DNA of 64,000 nucleotides from Pseudomonas saxonica (GCF_007858365.1 NZ_VFIO01000001.1:1302001-1366000), one strand, 5' to 3'; positions 36,473 through 45,970 are shown, counted from the stretch's first letter. Made by a program: numbers and translations. The notes: generated by a model not told the origin, from the sequence alone.

Positions 36473-36949
36473 TTATTTCAGCAGCAAGCTGCCTTCAATC
36501 GGCACATAGCGCGTAGCAGCGCGAATCAATGAGTTGGCGGTAAGGCCAGGCACACCATAGGCCACGGTTTCGACCCCGTGTTTGCTGGCGATACGCTCAA
36601 GCAACAGGTCGAAGTCACCATCACCCGAAGCCAGCACCACTTCATCGACATTGGCCGCCGAGTCCATGATGTCGATGGTGATCCCTACGTCCCAATCGCC
36701 CTTGGCCGAACCATCGCTGCGCTGGATGTAGGGTTTGAGTTTCACCGTGAAACCGAGGTTGCGCAGTATTTGCTGAAATTGCTGCTGTTTGCTGTCACCC
36801 CGATCAATCGCATAGGCATACGCCTCGACGATTTCACCGCGTTTGCTGATATCAGCCCAGAGCGCGGCGTAATTGAAATGGCAGCCATAAGCTTGGCGAA
36901 CCGTGTAATAAAGGTTCTGCACATCCGCAAAGACCGCAATTTTTTTCAC
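36473..36949 (-). CDS. NYN/LabA-domain protein (PIN-like nuclease fold)
   Basis: Protein of 158 residues with the NYN fold. Acidic residues sit in FADVQNLYY near 8, GDWDVGITIDIMDS near 87-100, and LASGDGDFDLLL near 108-119, the expected metal-binding set. Such proteins are thought to cut RNA; the target is unknown. I choose GTG 36949 since AGAGG lies about seven bases upstream; a TTG two codons earlier would be too near that site. Confidence 0.85.
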   Translation of the reverse strand: MKKIAVFADVQNLYYTVRQAYGCHFNYAALWADISKRGEIVEAYAYAIDRGDSKQQQFQQILRNLGFTVKLKPYIQRSDGSAKGDWDVGITIDIMDSAANVDEVVLASGDGDFDLLLERIASKHGVETVAYGVPGLTANSLIRAATRYVPIEGSLLLK

Positions 36950-37141
36950 CGGCAAACCTCTGGGAGCCCGGACTTTCGGGCAATGAGCTAAATAACAAGG
37001 CAGCAGTATGCCAGCCTGCCGAACCTTTGCGCGGATAAACCGCTCAGCTGTAGGTTCATGCTGATCCTGAGCAACATTTGCTTAAAGTTGTAAATTCATC
37101 GGTTAAAGTGACACACCGCTTTTGACTGCCGATACCCAACC

Positions 37142-37804
37142 ATGAACCCGATGACTGTTCTTCGCGACGCCCTTTACTTCACCCAGCGTAATCTGGGCCA
37201 GATCGTCATGCTGTGCTTGCCGCTGATTGTTCTTGAAACGATCATCACGCAGATGGTCAGCAGCGCTTCGGGGCCGGATGCTTCACCCGGTTATGACCTG
37301 CTGGTCGGCTTGCTGGTGTACCCGCTGTACACGGGCGCCCTGATTCTGTTTCTGGATGCTCGCAGCCGGGGTGAATCGCCCCGTAATAGTGACCTGCTGG
37401 CGCGCGCGCTGTCCCTCTGGCCCAACTTCGCCTTGTTATCCGCCATCAGCACGCTGGCCATTGTGCTAGGGCTATCGATATTGGTTCTGCCCGGTATTTT
37501 CATGACCATCGTCTTTGCATTTTCCGAGTACCGACTGGTATTACGCGGTGAAGGGCCACTGGCAGCGTTAAAGTCCAGCGTGCTGATGAGCCGAGGGCAT
37601 TTCTGGCAGATATTTACGTGCGTGGCGGCCGTACTGGCACCGCTGATGCTGTTGAAAGAACTGACCTTTTCAGCGTTCCCAAAGGATGAAAACCTGTTCT
37701 TGTCACTGGCGCTTGATAGCCTCTACAGCTTCTTGCAGCTGTTTCTGACAGTCGTTGTATTCCGCCTGTTTATGCTAATCAGCGAATCGTTTGACAGCAA
37801 ATGA
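37142..37804 (+). CDS. YciC-family inner-membrane protein
   Basis: Protein of 220 residues with six hydrophobic stretches (TVLRDALYFTQRNLGQIVML at the start; FALLSAISTLAIVLGLSILVLPGIFMT in the middle; SESFDSK at the end). Similar in layout to E. coli YciC. Role unknown, envelope-linked by family context. Confidence 0.8.
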   Translation: MNPMTVLRDALYFTQRNLGQIVMLCLPLIVLETIITQMVSSASGPDASPGYDLLVGLLVYPLYTGALILFLDARSRGESPRNSDLLARALSLWPNFALLSAISTLAIVLGLSILVLPGIFMTIVFAFSEYRLVLRGEGPLAALKSSVLMSRGHFWQIFTCVAAVLAPLMLLKELTFSAFPKDENLFLSLALDSLYSFLQLFLTVVVFRLFMLISESFDSK

Positions 37805-37890
37805 GCACGATTCCTTATTGATCGCTCCTTGGGTGTCGAACGGTCGTCCGGTATGCTCGCCAATTCCTTGCTACGTCATAAGCCGAGCCC

Positions 37891-38973
37891 ATGCCACGTT
37901 TCCTGCGCCACATCCTGTTAGGTTTGCTGCTGCTCGCAGGGGTGCTGGCAAGCTTGATCTACAGCCTGACGTGGCGTCCCGAGGCCAAAGAGGTGCTGGC
38001 GCTTTCGTGCCCGACCACCGCCCCGGTACTCACGCAGGGGCAAGCGCTGAAGGTCATGACCTGGAACGTTCAGTACCTGGCGGGCAAGCGCTACGTCTTC
38101 TGGTACAACCTGGCGGACGGCAGCGGCCCCGACACACAGCCCACCCGCGAAGACATGGCTTACAGCCTGGATGAAGTGTCGCGGGTCATACGTGATGAGC
38201 GGCCCGACCTGGTGCTGCTGCAAGAAGTCGATGAAAACGCCAAGGCCAGCGATTACCAGGATCAACTGGCGCTGCTGCAAGAACGTTTGGTTGACCTGTA
38301 TCCGTGCAGCAGCCAGGCCTTTACCTGGAAAGCCGACTTCGTGCCCGACCGGCATATTTTCGGCAGCGTGGGCCGCAAACTTGTCACCCTGAGCCGCTTT
38401 CAGATCGAACACGCCGAACGCTTGCAACTGCCCGTGGCCGATGCCAACTTCATCAGCCGCCAGTTCCAGCCCAAGCCTGCACTGTTGCTGAGCTATCTGC
38501 CGTTGAATGATGGCGGTCAGTTGATCGCCATCAACACTCAATTCGATGCTCCGTCTCACGACAACAGCGCTGTGCAGCGGCAAGTACAAGCCACGGCTGC
38601 CGTGCTCGACAAGTTTGAAAGTCAGGGCACGCCGTGGTTGATTGGCGGCGATTTCAACTTGCTGCCCATAGGCCAGTTTCTGCGCTTGCCTCCCCCTTTG
38701 CGCCAACACTACTCGCCTGACAGCGAACTGCACTTTCTGTGGGAAAGGTATCCGATGATCCCGAGTAACCCGGATGCCACGGGAATAAATCGCGAGCTAT
38801 GGTTGACCCACTTCCCCAACGACCCACAGGTTGATGGCCCGGATCGCACCCTCGATTACCTGTTCTACAGTCCAAAACTGCAGCGCCTTGATGGCTATGT
38901 TCGCCAGGAAGATACCTTGACCATTTCCGATCACTTGCCGGTCATGGGCCAATTTTTGATGCCTTCCGATTAA
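37891..38973 (+). CDS. endonuclease/exonuclease/phosphatase-family protein, membrane-anchored
   Basis: Protein of 360 residues. An N-terminal hydrophobic helix (about 7-26) acts as signal or anchor, and the EEP domain spans about 50-355. Active-site motifs are MTWNVQYL near 54, LLQEVDENA near 110, GGDFNLLP near 252 and SDHLPVMG near 346. These metal-dependent hydrolases act on DNA, lipids or phosphoesters; with export, a phosphodiesterase outside the cytoplasm is likely. Substrate unknown. Confidence 0.85.
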   Translation: MPRFLRHILLGLLLLAGVLASLIYSLTWRPEAKEVLALSCPTTAPVLTQGQALKVMTWNVQYLAGKRYVFWYNLADGSGPDTQPTREDMAYSLDEVSRVIRDERPDLVLLQEVDENAKASDYQDQLALLQERLVDLYPCSSQAFTWKADFVPDRHIFGSVGRKLVTLSRFQIEHAERLQLPVADANFISRQFQPKPALLLSYLPLNDGGQLIAINTQFDAPSHDNSAVQRQVQATAAVLDKFESQGTPWLIGGDFNLLPIGQFLRLPPPLRQHYSPDSELHFLWERYPMIPSNPDATGINRELWLTHFPNDPQVDGPDRTLDYLFYSPKLQRLDGYVRQEDTLTISDHLPVMGQFLMPSD

Positions 38974-38988
38974 CCCTCGTCAGGTCTA

Positions 38989-41508
38989 TCAGGTTTTGCG
39001 CGGCTTGATCCTCGCCGTAGGCTCAGCGATCAACGGGTCATCAGGCCAATAGTGTTTGGGGTAGCGCCCCTTCAAATCCTTCTTTACCTCTGCATAGGTG
39101 CTACGCCAGAAGTTGGCCAGATCTTGTGTCACTTGCACCGGACGCCGGGCTGGCGACAGCAAATGCAGTTTCACCACTTGGCGCCCACCTGCAATTCGCG
39201 GCGTATCGGCCAGGCCGAAGAGTTCTTGCAAGCGCACGGCCAGTATCGGTGGGTGCTCGCTGTAGTCCAGACGCACTGATGAGCCCGAAGGTACTTTGAT
39301 GTGATGCGGAGCCAGCTCATCAAGACGCTGCCCCAAAGGCCAATTCAACACGTTATGCACAATGCTCGACAGGTCGAGGCTGGCAAAGTGACTTAACCGC
39401 GATACCCGCCCCAGATAAGGTGCCAGCCACTCTTCCAGGGTGGCCAGTAAAGCGCCATCGCTGACATCCGGCCACTCGCTTTGCCCCTGCGCCTCTAGAT
39501 CGAGCTGACGCAACAACGTGACTCTGGCCTGCCACTGCCGCAGCTCGGGCGTCCACGGCAACAGCTCAAGGCCTTTGCGCCGCACCAGATTGACCAATGC
39601 CTGGGTGCGCGCTGTTTCATCGAGACCGGTCAACGGTTCTCGGCTCAGTACCAACTCGCCCACTTTGCGCTGGCGTTCAGCGCGCAGTACGCCTTCGCGT
39701 TCGTCCCAGTCGAGTTGATCTACCACGCTGACCTGCTCGCGCAGCACCCCGTCCAGCAACGCAGGATCAAATTCGGCGGCCAGATAAATGCGCTCTTCAC
39801 GCTGGCCCTGGCGACTTCCCAAGTCAGCAATCACCAACCAAGGCTGTTTCATCAAGCCGTCAACTTCGCCGAACAGTGCTGCGCGACCATTGGCCAGCCG
39901 ATATTCAGCACCACCCGGTTTGCGCTGCTGAGCAACGCGGTCGGGGTAGGCCAGCGCCAGCAAGGCGCCCAGCCAGCGCGGATGCTCTGGATCGGCCACC
40001 GGCTGCGTGGCTTGGCCCCGTAACATGCCCCGATACTGGCGGGCCAGTTGCTTGGCCCGCTGCACACCGCCCTGCCCGCCGCGTACTGCACGGCTTTCGC
40101 CAGACAGCAAGGCGAGACGGCTGTGAACATCAGCCCCGGCGCCCCGCAGAATATCGCGCTCACCCAACAAGGCCGCGACGTCACACGCCATGTCAGCCAA
40201 CCCGAGCGCTTGCCCACGCAACAACAAATGAGCGATGCGCGGATGTGCCGGCAATTCGGCCATTGCTTCACCGTGGGGCGTCAGTGTGCCGTTGCGCAGC
40301 GCGCCCAAGCGCTCCAGCAATTGCTGAGCCTGTGCATAACTGGCGGTGGGCGGCACATCGAGCCACACCAGTTCATGCGGGGCCACGCCCCAGCGCGCCA
40401 GTTGCAACGCCAACCCGGCGAGATCGGCCTGCAGAATTTCTGCGCTGCCATACGCCGCCAATTGTGCATGCTGGTCTTGCGACCACAGGCGATAACATAC
40501 ACCCGGCTCCAGGCGCCCGGCCCGGCCCGCGCGCTGGGTAGCACTGGCTCGGGAGATGCGCTGTGTGTCGAGGCGGGTCATGCCGCTGCCCGGATCGAAG
40601 CGCGGCACCCGCGCCAGCCCGGCATCGATCACGACCCGAACACCATCAATGGTCAGGCTGGTCTCCGCGATATTGGTCGCCAACACCACCTTGCGCGCAC
40701 CGCTGGCCGCAGGCTCAATGGCGGCGCGTTGGGCGGCCAGGTCCAATTCACCATGCAAAGGGCAAAGCAGGATGTCACTGCGCGAGCCCAGCGCCTCAGC
40801 CAGCTGTTGATTGACTCGACGAATTTCCGCCTGACCGGGCAGGAACACCAACAGGCTACCGCTTTCGTCGTTGAGGGCATCCAGGACGGTTTGCACCACG
40901 CGCGGCTCGATAAATTCACCCGGTACAAACGGTCGCCCCCAGCGCAGGGCCACCGGGTACATGCGGCCTTCACTGCTTACAACAGGAGCATTGTCCAGCA
41001 AACTGGACAACCGCTCGCCTTCCAGAGTGGCGGACATCAACAAGATTTTGAGTGGCTGCTCATCGCGAAACAGCTCACGCCCATTGAGGCTCAAAGCCAA
41101 CGCAAGATCCGCATCCAGACTACGCTCATGGAACTCGTCAAAAATCAGCAAGCCCACGCCCTCCAGGGCCGGGTCGTGCTGCAAGCGGCGGGTCAGGATG
41201 CCTTCGGTGACGACTTCGATACGGGTATTGGGTCCAACTTTACTGTCCAGTCGAATCCGATAGCCCACGGTTTCGCCGACCTTTTCGCCCAACTCACTGG
41301 CCAAACGTTCAGCCGCTGCTCTGGCTGCAAGGCGCCGGGGCTCGAGCATCACAATCTTCTGCCCGGCGAGCCACGGCTCATTCAACAGGGCAAGCGGCAC
41401 CCGCGTGGTTTTACCGGCGCCGGGCGGGGCTTCGAGCACCGCTTCGTGGCGTTCACGCAAGGCCTGACGCAGCGCAGGTAAAACTTCATCAATCGGCAAA
41501 CAAATCAT
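38989..41508 (-). CDS. hrpB: ATP-dependent helicase HrpB
   Basis: DEAH-like helicase of 839 residues. Walker A APPGAGKTTRVP near 27-38, and motif II is DEFHERS rather than DEAH, a mark of HrpB. SAT lies near 160 and QRAGRAGR near 325; helicase-associated and HrpB C-terminal domains follow (about 370-839, ending in GRYPKHYWPDDP). ATG 41508 follows GGAGCC. The substrate in the cell is unclear; the family is linked to RNA processing. It is convergent with the EEP gene, 15 bp apart. Confidence 0.95.
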   Translation of the reverse strand: MICLPIDEVLPALRQALRERHEAVLEAPPGAGKTTRVPLALLNEPWLAGQKIVMLEPRRLAARAAAERLASELGEKVGETVGYRIRLDSKVGPNTRIEVVTEGILTRRLQHDPALEGVGLLIFDEFHERSLDADLALALSLNGRELFRDEQPLKILLMSATLEGERLSSLLDNAPVVSSEGRMYPVALRWGRPFVPGEFIEPRVVQTVLDALNDESGSLLVFLPGQAEIRRVNQQLAEALGSRSDILLCPLHGELDLAAQRAAIEPAASGARKVVLATNIAETSLTIDGVRVVIDAGLARVPRFDPGSGMTRLDTQRISRASATQRAGRAGRLEPGVCYRLWSQDQHAQLAAYGSAEILQADLAGLALQLARWGVAPHELVWLDVPPTASYAQAQQLLERLGALRNGTLTPHGEAMAELPAHPRIAHLLLRGQALGLADMACDVAALLGERDILRGAGADVHSRLALLSGESRAVRGGQGGVQRAKQLARQYRGMLRGQATQPVADPEHPRWLGALLALAYPDRVAQQRKPGGAEYRLANGRAALFGEVDGLMKQPWLVIADLGSRQGQREERIYLAAEFDPALLDGVLREQVSVVDQLDWDEREGVLRAERQRKVGELVLSREPLTGLDETARTQALVNLVRRKGLELLPWTPELRQWQARVTLLRQLDLEAQGQSEWPDVSDGALLATLEEWLAPYLGRVSRLSHFASLDLSSIVHNVLNWPLGQRLDELAPHHIKVPSGSSVRLDYSEHPPILAVRLQELFGLADTPRIAGGRQVVKLHLLSPARRPVQVTQDLANFWRSTYAEVKKDLKGRYPKHYWPDDPLIAEPTARIKPRKT

Positions 41509-41611
41509 GGTGGCTCCAGAACAGTGCGACGAGTATAACGGCGAACAGTTCGGCATTAAGCACGGTCTTAATGTTGAGTCCGATTCTTTAAGCTCCTTCG
41601 AGGTCTTGTGT

Positions 41612-42031
41612 ATGCGTATCCCTTCTCGTGTGATTGGCGGCGTTGTAGTGGCCGCTTTGCTGACCCAGTTGACCGCGTGCGGGAGTATTTTCTTCCCTGA
41701 CCGGCGCGGTCAGATCGACGGCAAGATTGACCCGATGATCGTGGTACTGGATGCCGTGGGCCTGCTGTTTTATGTGATCCCGGGCCTGATTGCGTTCGGC
41801 GTCGACTTCGCAACCGGGGCGATTTACTACCCGCCGGGCAAGACCGCCTACATCGCCCCTGAAAAACTGCGCGAAGCCGTCAGCACCGATGGCAAAGTCG
41901 ACAACAGTAAGCTTCAGGCAATTCTTGAAAGTGAACTGGGCCATAGCTTCCCGCTGAACGACCCACGCCTGATTCAACACAAAGGCAGCACCCAACAGTT
42001 GGCCCTTTACGGTTTGATTCCAGCCGCCTGA
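41612..42031 (+). CDS. YceK/YidQ-like lipoprotein
   Basis: Lipoprotein of 139 residues. The signal peptide ends in lipobox LTAC, with the lipid-modified Cys near residue 23, followed by GSIFFPDRRGQIDGKIDP. A hydrophobic stretch near 45-65 (LLFYVIPGLIAFGVDFATGA) suggests a membrane-hugging hairpin. GAGG precedes ATG 41612. Function unknown; Pseudomonas homologues are common. Confidence 0.82.
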   Translation: MRIPSRVIGGVVVAALLTQLTACGSIFFPDRRGQIDGKIDPMIVVLDAVGLLFYVIPGLIAFGVDFATGAIYYPPGKTAYIAPEKLREAVSTDGKVDNSKLQAILESELGHSFPLNDPRLIQHKGSTQQLALYGLIPAA

Positions 42032-42045
42032 CTCAAGGACGCTCT

Positions 42046-42951
42046 ATGACCAGCAGCGCGGAACACGCTCGCCTTTTACGCTTGGCCACCCGTGCGTCAG
42101 TGGCGGTGGCAAGCCTGTTGATCGTGACCAAGGCCATCGCCTGGTGGCTCAGTGGTTCGATCAGCATGCTCGCCGGCTTGACCGATTCGTTGCTCGATGG
42201 TGTCACCTCGTTTCTTAACTTGCTGGCCGTCCATTACGCGCTGCGCCCGGCAGACGATGATCACCGTTACGGCCACGGCAAGGCCGAGTCATTGGCCGGG
42301 ATGGCGCAAGCCCTGTTTATTGGCGTGAGTGCGGTGCTGATTGCGTTTCAGGCCGTCGAACGGCTGCAACACCCGGAGCCCGTCGGAGCGCCGTGGATCG
42401 GGATTGGCGTGATCATCTTTTCGCTGGTCATGACCGTCGGGCTGCTGGTGTTACAACATCGCGTGGTCAAGGCCACAGGTTCCAATGCGGTACGCGCCGA
42501 CTCGCTGCACTACCGATCAGACTTGATGCTCAACGGCAGTATTTTGGTGGCGTTGGTGCTGGCCAGCGTGGGCTTCCCGCAACTGGACGCCTGGTTCGGC
42601 CTGGGGATTGCGGTGTATATCCTCTGGAGCGCGTACCAGATCGCCCGTGAGAGTTTTTCTGTGCTGATGGACGAAGAATTACCCACCGATGTCAGTGACA
42701 ACATGCTGGCCTTAGCGTGCAGCGTGCCCGGCGTATTAGGTGCGCATGATCTGCGCACTCGCATTTCCGGCAATGTCTGGTTTGTTCAGTTGCACCTTGA
42801 ATTGCCAGGCGAACTGACACTGTCCCAAGCCCACAGCATCAGTGACAACGCGGCACACGCCATTACCCAGGCTTATCCACAGGCCGAGGTGCTGGTGCAC
42901 GCCGACCCGCAGGAAGTCGTTAAACCTCAAGCCACTTCACTTAATAATTGA
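42046..42951 (+). CDS. fieF: cation diffusion facilitator (FieF/YiiP type)
   Basis: Metal/proton antiporter of 301 residues that exports Zn2+, Fe2+ or similar ions. Six transmembrane helices; metal site motifs are DSLLDG near 46-51 (TM2) and HYRSDLMLNG near 149-158 (TM5, HxxxD). The His/Asp-rich loop DDDHRYGHGKAE near 68-79 and a cytoplasmic C-domain (about 205-295) follow. It overlaps the convergent downstream gene by 11 bp. Confidence 0.93.
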   Translation: MTSSAEHARLLRLATRASVAVASLLIVTKAIAWWLSGSISMLAGLTDSLLDGVTSFLNLLAVHYALRPADDDHRYGHGKAESLAGMAQALFIGVSAVLIAFQAVERLQHPEPVGAPWIGIGVIIFSLVMTVGLLVLQHRVVKATGSNAVRADSLHYRSDLMLNGSILVALVLASVGFPQLDAWFGLGIAVYILWSAYQIARESFSVLMDEELPTDVSDNMLALACSVPGVLGAHDLRTRISGNVWFVQLHLELPGELTLSQAHSISDNAAHAITQAYPQAEVLVHADPQEVVKPQATSLNN

Positions 42952-43978
42952 CCTGATAGCCACGGCTGCCCAGACAATTGCCTTGAGCCTGCCGGTAGGT
43001 TTGCACCACGGCAGGCGAAGGGGCATAGGTCACTTTGGCCGGGTCAAAGCCACTTTGGTCAACCGCCCAGCGATAACAGTCGTAGCGGTCCTGATCGACT
43101 TGCGCAGCGCTCTGGCCATTGGCCGGGTAGGCCACCACGTCATAACCGTTGCCTTGAGGCTGCGGCATAGGCTGCGCGATGGCGGTCGGCGGCTGTACCA
43201 CGATGTAATCCTGAGTGGCCGGTTGGTAGGCGTAATAAGCGCCTGCGGCGAGGAACAACAACGACCCCCCGATCAAAACTTCTCGCGCGTAGTCTGGTAA
43301 ATACCCTACGCGAATCCCGTAAGGCGGTTGCACGACGACGTAACGAGGCCCTTGGGGTCGATACCAGTAGCCGCCGGAAAAGAAGTAGTTCTGCCCGCGA
43401 TACGGCACCTGCCAATGGCGATCAGGGAAGCGGTCAACTATATAACCGGGACGGTACTGTGGCCCCGGCCCCCAGCCGTTGCCGTGCCCATTTGGTCGGC
43501 CCGGCCAGCGATTATCGTCAGGTCGACCGTTATGGGCACCCGGATTGTAGTCAGGCCTTGAGTGGTCACCGCCTTGCCAATGGGGGGAGTTGCCTTGCGG
43601 TCGGGGCGCGGTTTGCCAATTACCGCTGGGCGGACGCGGGTTTTGCTGCACCGTGTCGGGACGCGGCTGGATCACAAGGTTATTACCCGGCTGACCGGGT
43701 CGGCCTGAAGGCTGATGGCTGTCAGGACGCGGTTGATTGCCTTGATGCTGATTCCACTGCTGACCCTGCGGACGGCCCTGCCCCTGCCCTTGCTCCGGGC
43801 GGGCGTGATTGTTGCCTCCCTGCCCTTGCTGGCCATGTTGCTGACCATGCTGTTGCCCACCATCCGGGCGACTTTGATGCTGAGGGGGTCCATCACCTCG
43901 CTCTTCGGCCAACGCCTGACTGCCGACACTCAAGCAGATCAGACCAGCAGTAGCCAAACGCCAGATGCGCGATTTCAT
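42941..43978 (-). CDS. exported Gln/Gly/Pro/His-rich protein (DUF6515/RcnB-like)
   Basis: Protein of 345 residues: signal peptide (about 1-24, QALA|EER), then a long low-complexity region (about 27-180) rich in Gln, Gly, Asn, Pro, His and Arg with QHGQQHGQQGQGG runs. A conserved Tyr/Pro-rich part follows (about 185-240; NYFFSGGYWYRPQGPRYVVV), then a hydrophobic helix (about 250-268), and a C-terminal domain ending GNCLGSRGYQVNY. Such architecture occurs in RcnB/DUF6515 proteins of the envelope. The His/Gln-rich part may bind metal, and fieF is its convergent neighbour, but no function can be assigned. Start ATG 43978 with GAGGAAC upstream. Confidence 0.78.
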   Translation of the reverse strand: MKSRIWRLATAGLICLSVGSQALAEERGDGPPQHQSRPDGGQQHGQQHGQQGQGGNNHARPEQGQGQGRPQGQQWNQHQGNQPRPDSHQPSGRPGQPGNNLVIQPRPDTVQQNPRPPSGNWQTAPRPQGNSPHWQGGDHSRPDYNPGAHNGRPDDNRWPGRPNGHGNGWGPGPQYRPGYIVDRFPDRHWQVPYRGQNYFFSGGYWYRPQGPRYVVVQPPYGIRVGYLPDYAREVLIGGSLLFLAAGAYYAYQPATQDYIVVQPPTAIAQPMPQPQGNGYDVVAYPANGQSAAQVDQDRYDCYRWAVDQSGFDPAKVTYAPSPAVVQTYRQAQGNCLGSRGYQVNY

Positions 43979-44079
43979 GGTGTTCCTCATGAGGGGGTGG
44001 GGCGTAATCATAAGACTGATAAACCGCAATCCGGTTCTGCGGGAGACTAACAGGTGCGCACTTTATTTTCGGGCACAAA

Positions 44080-44105
44080 AAAAGGCGACCCGTCGGTCGC
44101 CTTTT
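44080..44105. terminator. strong bidirectional terminator with no matching gene
   Basis: AAAAGGCGACC-CGTC-GGTCGCCTTTT is a perfect 11-bp stem. On the minus strand it is followed by a run of seven T, a very good intrinsic terminator; on the plus strand by TTTTGAATTTTT. The genes on either side both point away from it, so it should end an unannotated transcript. Confidence 0.85.
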
Positions 44106-44260
44106 GAATTTTTCGGTCCTGGCTCAACACTCGTGATGTTGGCTCACCTCACGCCGTCTTGTGGACAGTGTGTAGCCCGGGGGCCGGGGCAACCCGGTGG
44201 GGTTGGCGGCCGCGGCTGGCCTGATTCGGCGGGCCGCAGTGGACTCTATGTCCGGGCAGT
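44106..44260 (-). ncRNA. candidate structured RNA upstream of the Lrp-type gene
   Basis: The 44171-44260 part folds into a compact multi-branch shape: an outer GCCC (44175-44178) with GGGC (44254-44257) encloses CCGGG-GCAA-CCCGG (44184-44197), GCGGCC (44206-44211) with GGCCGC (44232-44237), and GGAC-TCTAT-GTCC (44241-44253). No ORF fits. The terminator at 44080 favours a minus-strand RNA; the GCAA loop would favour the plus strand, where it would be an Lrp leader. I do not recognise it as a known RNA. Confidence 0.35.
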
Positions 44261-44391
44261 GATTCTGGTGTTAAGAATAGGCTTTGGACGGCAGCAGAGG
44301 ATTGCGAAGATTGCTGAATAAAACATTACTTGCGCAATTTTTGACTTAAGGTGGATACTTTCACGCAATAGTTATGGCAAAGGGTGTCTTC

Positions 44392-44871
44392 GTGAGCAAA
44401 CTCGACCGATACGATCTGAGTATTTTGGCGGAATTACAGCGTGATGCGCGCATCTCTAATCAGGAACTGGCCGAACGTATTGGCCTGTCGCCGTCCCCGT
44501 GCTCTCGCCGGGTCAAGCAATTGGAGGACGACGGGTATATCTCGCGTCAGGTCGCGTTGCTGGACCGCAAGCTGCTGGGCTTGACGTTGACCGCCTATGT
44601 ATTGATCGGCATGGATCGCCACACCCCAGAGCGCTTCGAGAATTTTGAAGCAGAGATCCGCACGCTACCGCAGGTACTGGAATGTAGCCTGGTGACCGGT
44701 ATAGACGCGGACTATCAATTGAAAGTCGTGGTGCCGGACATGGACCACTATCAAAAACTGTTGCTGGGTCACCTGACCCGCATCGACGGCGTAACCAGCG
44801 TGCGCTCCAGTTTTGTGCTCAATCAGGTACTCAACAGTACCGAGTTGCCGTTGACCCATTTGCGCACGTGA
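44392..44871 (+). CDS. Lrp/AsnC-family transcriptional regulator
   Basis: Regulator of 159 residues: N-terminal winged helix (about 1-60; SKLDRYDLSILAELQRDARISNQELA, SPSPCSRRVKQLE) and the RAM effector domain (about 65-150; VLECSLVTGIDADYQLKV). I choose GTG 44392 since AAGGGTG is correctly spaced upstream; ATG 44374 has no ribosome site. Amino-acid responsive by family. The target is unknown; the next genes do not look like amino-acid catabolism. Confidence 0.9.
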   Translation: MSKLDRYDLSILAELQRDARISNQELAERIGLSPSPCSRRVKQLEDDGYISRQVALLDRKLLGLTLTAYVLIGMDRHTPERFENFEAEIRTLPQVLECSLVTGIDADYQLKVVVPDMDHYQKLLLGHLTRIDGVTSVRSSFVLNQVLNSTELPLTHLRT

Positions 44872-44886
44872 TGCCTGCTCATTTTC

Positions 44887-45016
44887 GCAGCAGCTGCCGG
44901 AGGCTGCGTCCGATGGCTAAGCCGTCGTAAAATCATGCACCTGGGCGTACCTGCAAGCCCGGGACTTTGCATTTACGATCGCTACGCAATCGGACGCAGC
45001 CTTCGGCAGCTGCTAC
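44887..45016. repeat. family B REP pair after the Lrp gene
   Basis: GCAGCAGCTGCCGGAGGCTGCG and CGCAGCCTTCGGCAGCTGCTAC stand head to head. Inner arms contain GTCCGATGGC and CAATCGGAC. The pair starts 15 bp after the Lrp stop. Confidence 0.88.
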
Positions 45017-45056
45017 GAGACCCGGCTTTCATGTTCCATAGCACTGGAGAACACCG

Positions 45057-45266
45057 ATGGACCCGGCCCTGCTTGAAGAATGGATGATGACGATTCTGGT
45101 CAGCGTCCTGATTGTTTTTATGGCCTTTATCGTCTGGGATCTGGCGAAAAAGTCCAAGGCCGGGCGTTTTGGGTCATTTATCCTGTTTTTCGTGTTGGGC
45201 CTGGGCGTGGTGGCGTTCATCATCAAAAGCGTGGTGATCGGCCTGATCGAGTCGGGCACGCTATAG
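45057..45266 (+). CDS. DUF2788 small membrane protein
   Basis: A 69-residue protein with two transmembrane helices (about 9-29 and 40-63) joined by a basic loop [16 protein letters not shown] precedes the ATG. Matches the DUF2788 layout known from Pseudomonas; function unknown. It overlaps the convergent pseudouridine synthase by 6 bp. Confidence 0.85.
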   Translation: MDPALLEEWMMTILVSVLIVFMAFIVWDLAKKSKAGRFGSFILFFVLGLGVVAFIIKSVVIGLIESGTL

Positions 45267-45902
45267 CCGCGCCGGCACTTCCTTGTATTGGCCCTGATCC
45301 AGCCCCTCGATCGTCCAGTCGCCTATGCGCACCCGCACCAGTCGCAAGGTCGGCAAGCCGACCGCAGCCGTCATGCGCCGCACCTGGCGATTACGACCCT
45401 CGCGGATCACCAGTTCCAGCCATGATGTCGGCACGCTCTTGCGAAACCGCACAGGCGGGTTACGCGGCCATAGCTGGGGCTCTTCAAGGGCGCGCGCTTC
45501 GGCGGGCAAAGTCTTGCCATCATTGAGTTCGACACCATCACGCAGTTGTTGCAACTGCTCAGGCGTCGGTTCACCCTCTACTTGCACCCAATACGTCTTG
45601 GGCAGTTTGTGCTTGGGGTCGGCAATACGAGCCTGTAACTGGCCATCATTGGTCAGCAACAACAATCCTTCACTGTCGCGGTCCAGGCGTCCGGCCGGGT
45701 AAATACCGGGGATGGGGATAAAATCCTTGAGCGTCGCCCGCCCGCCTTCATCGCTGAACTGGGTGAGTACATCGAATGGTTTGTTAAACAGAAATAACTT
45801 GGGATCAGACGGTGGGGCTTTGGCCACGCGGCGACCGACTGCACTCGCAGCAGGTTTTTTGGGCGCCGGACGGCGTGCAGGGGGATGGGCAGGACGGGAC
45901 AT
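45261..45902 (-). CDS. rluE: 23S rRNA pseudouridine synthase, RluE-like
   Basis: RsuA/RluB/E/F-type enzyme of 213 residues. The catalytic Asp is in [14 protein letters not shown] near 78-91, preceded by [23 protein letters not shown], with [11 protein letters not shown] near 175-185. No S4 domain precedes the catalytic part, as in RluE, which modifies U2457. A basic Pro/Ala-rich N-terminus (about 1-33) is present. Start ATG 45902 gives the usual N-terminus; the frame runs to 45956. Confidence 0.88.
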   Translation of the reverse strand: MSRPAHPPARRPAPKKPAASAVGRRVAKAPPSDPKLFLFNKPFDVLTQFSDEGGRATLKDFIPIPGIYPAGRLDRDSEGLLLLTNDGQLQARIADPKHKLPKTYWVQVEGEPTPEQLQQLRDGVELNDGKTLPAEARALEEPQLWPRNPPVRFRKSVPTSWLELVIREGRNRQVRRMTAAVGLPTLRLVRVRIGDWTIEGLDQGQYKEVPARL

Positions 45903-45970
45903 GACAAAAGGACATCTAGCGATCAGGGCTCGATATGCTAGTGCCCTGATCGCCAAATGACCATCGTCTA

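Noticed and set aside
40048..41481. 477-codon open frame on the plus strand opposite hrpB
   Set aside because: Antisense shadow of hrpB, whose helicase motifs are complete. The frame has no recognisable domain and an unnatural residue mix.
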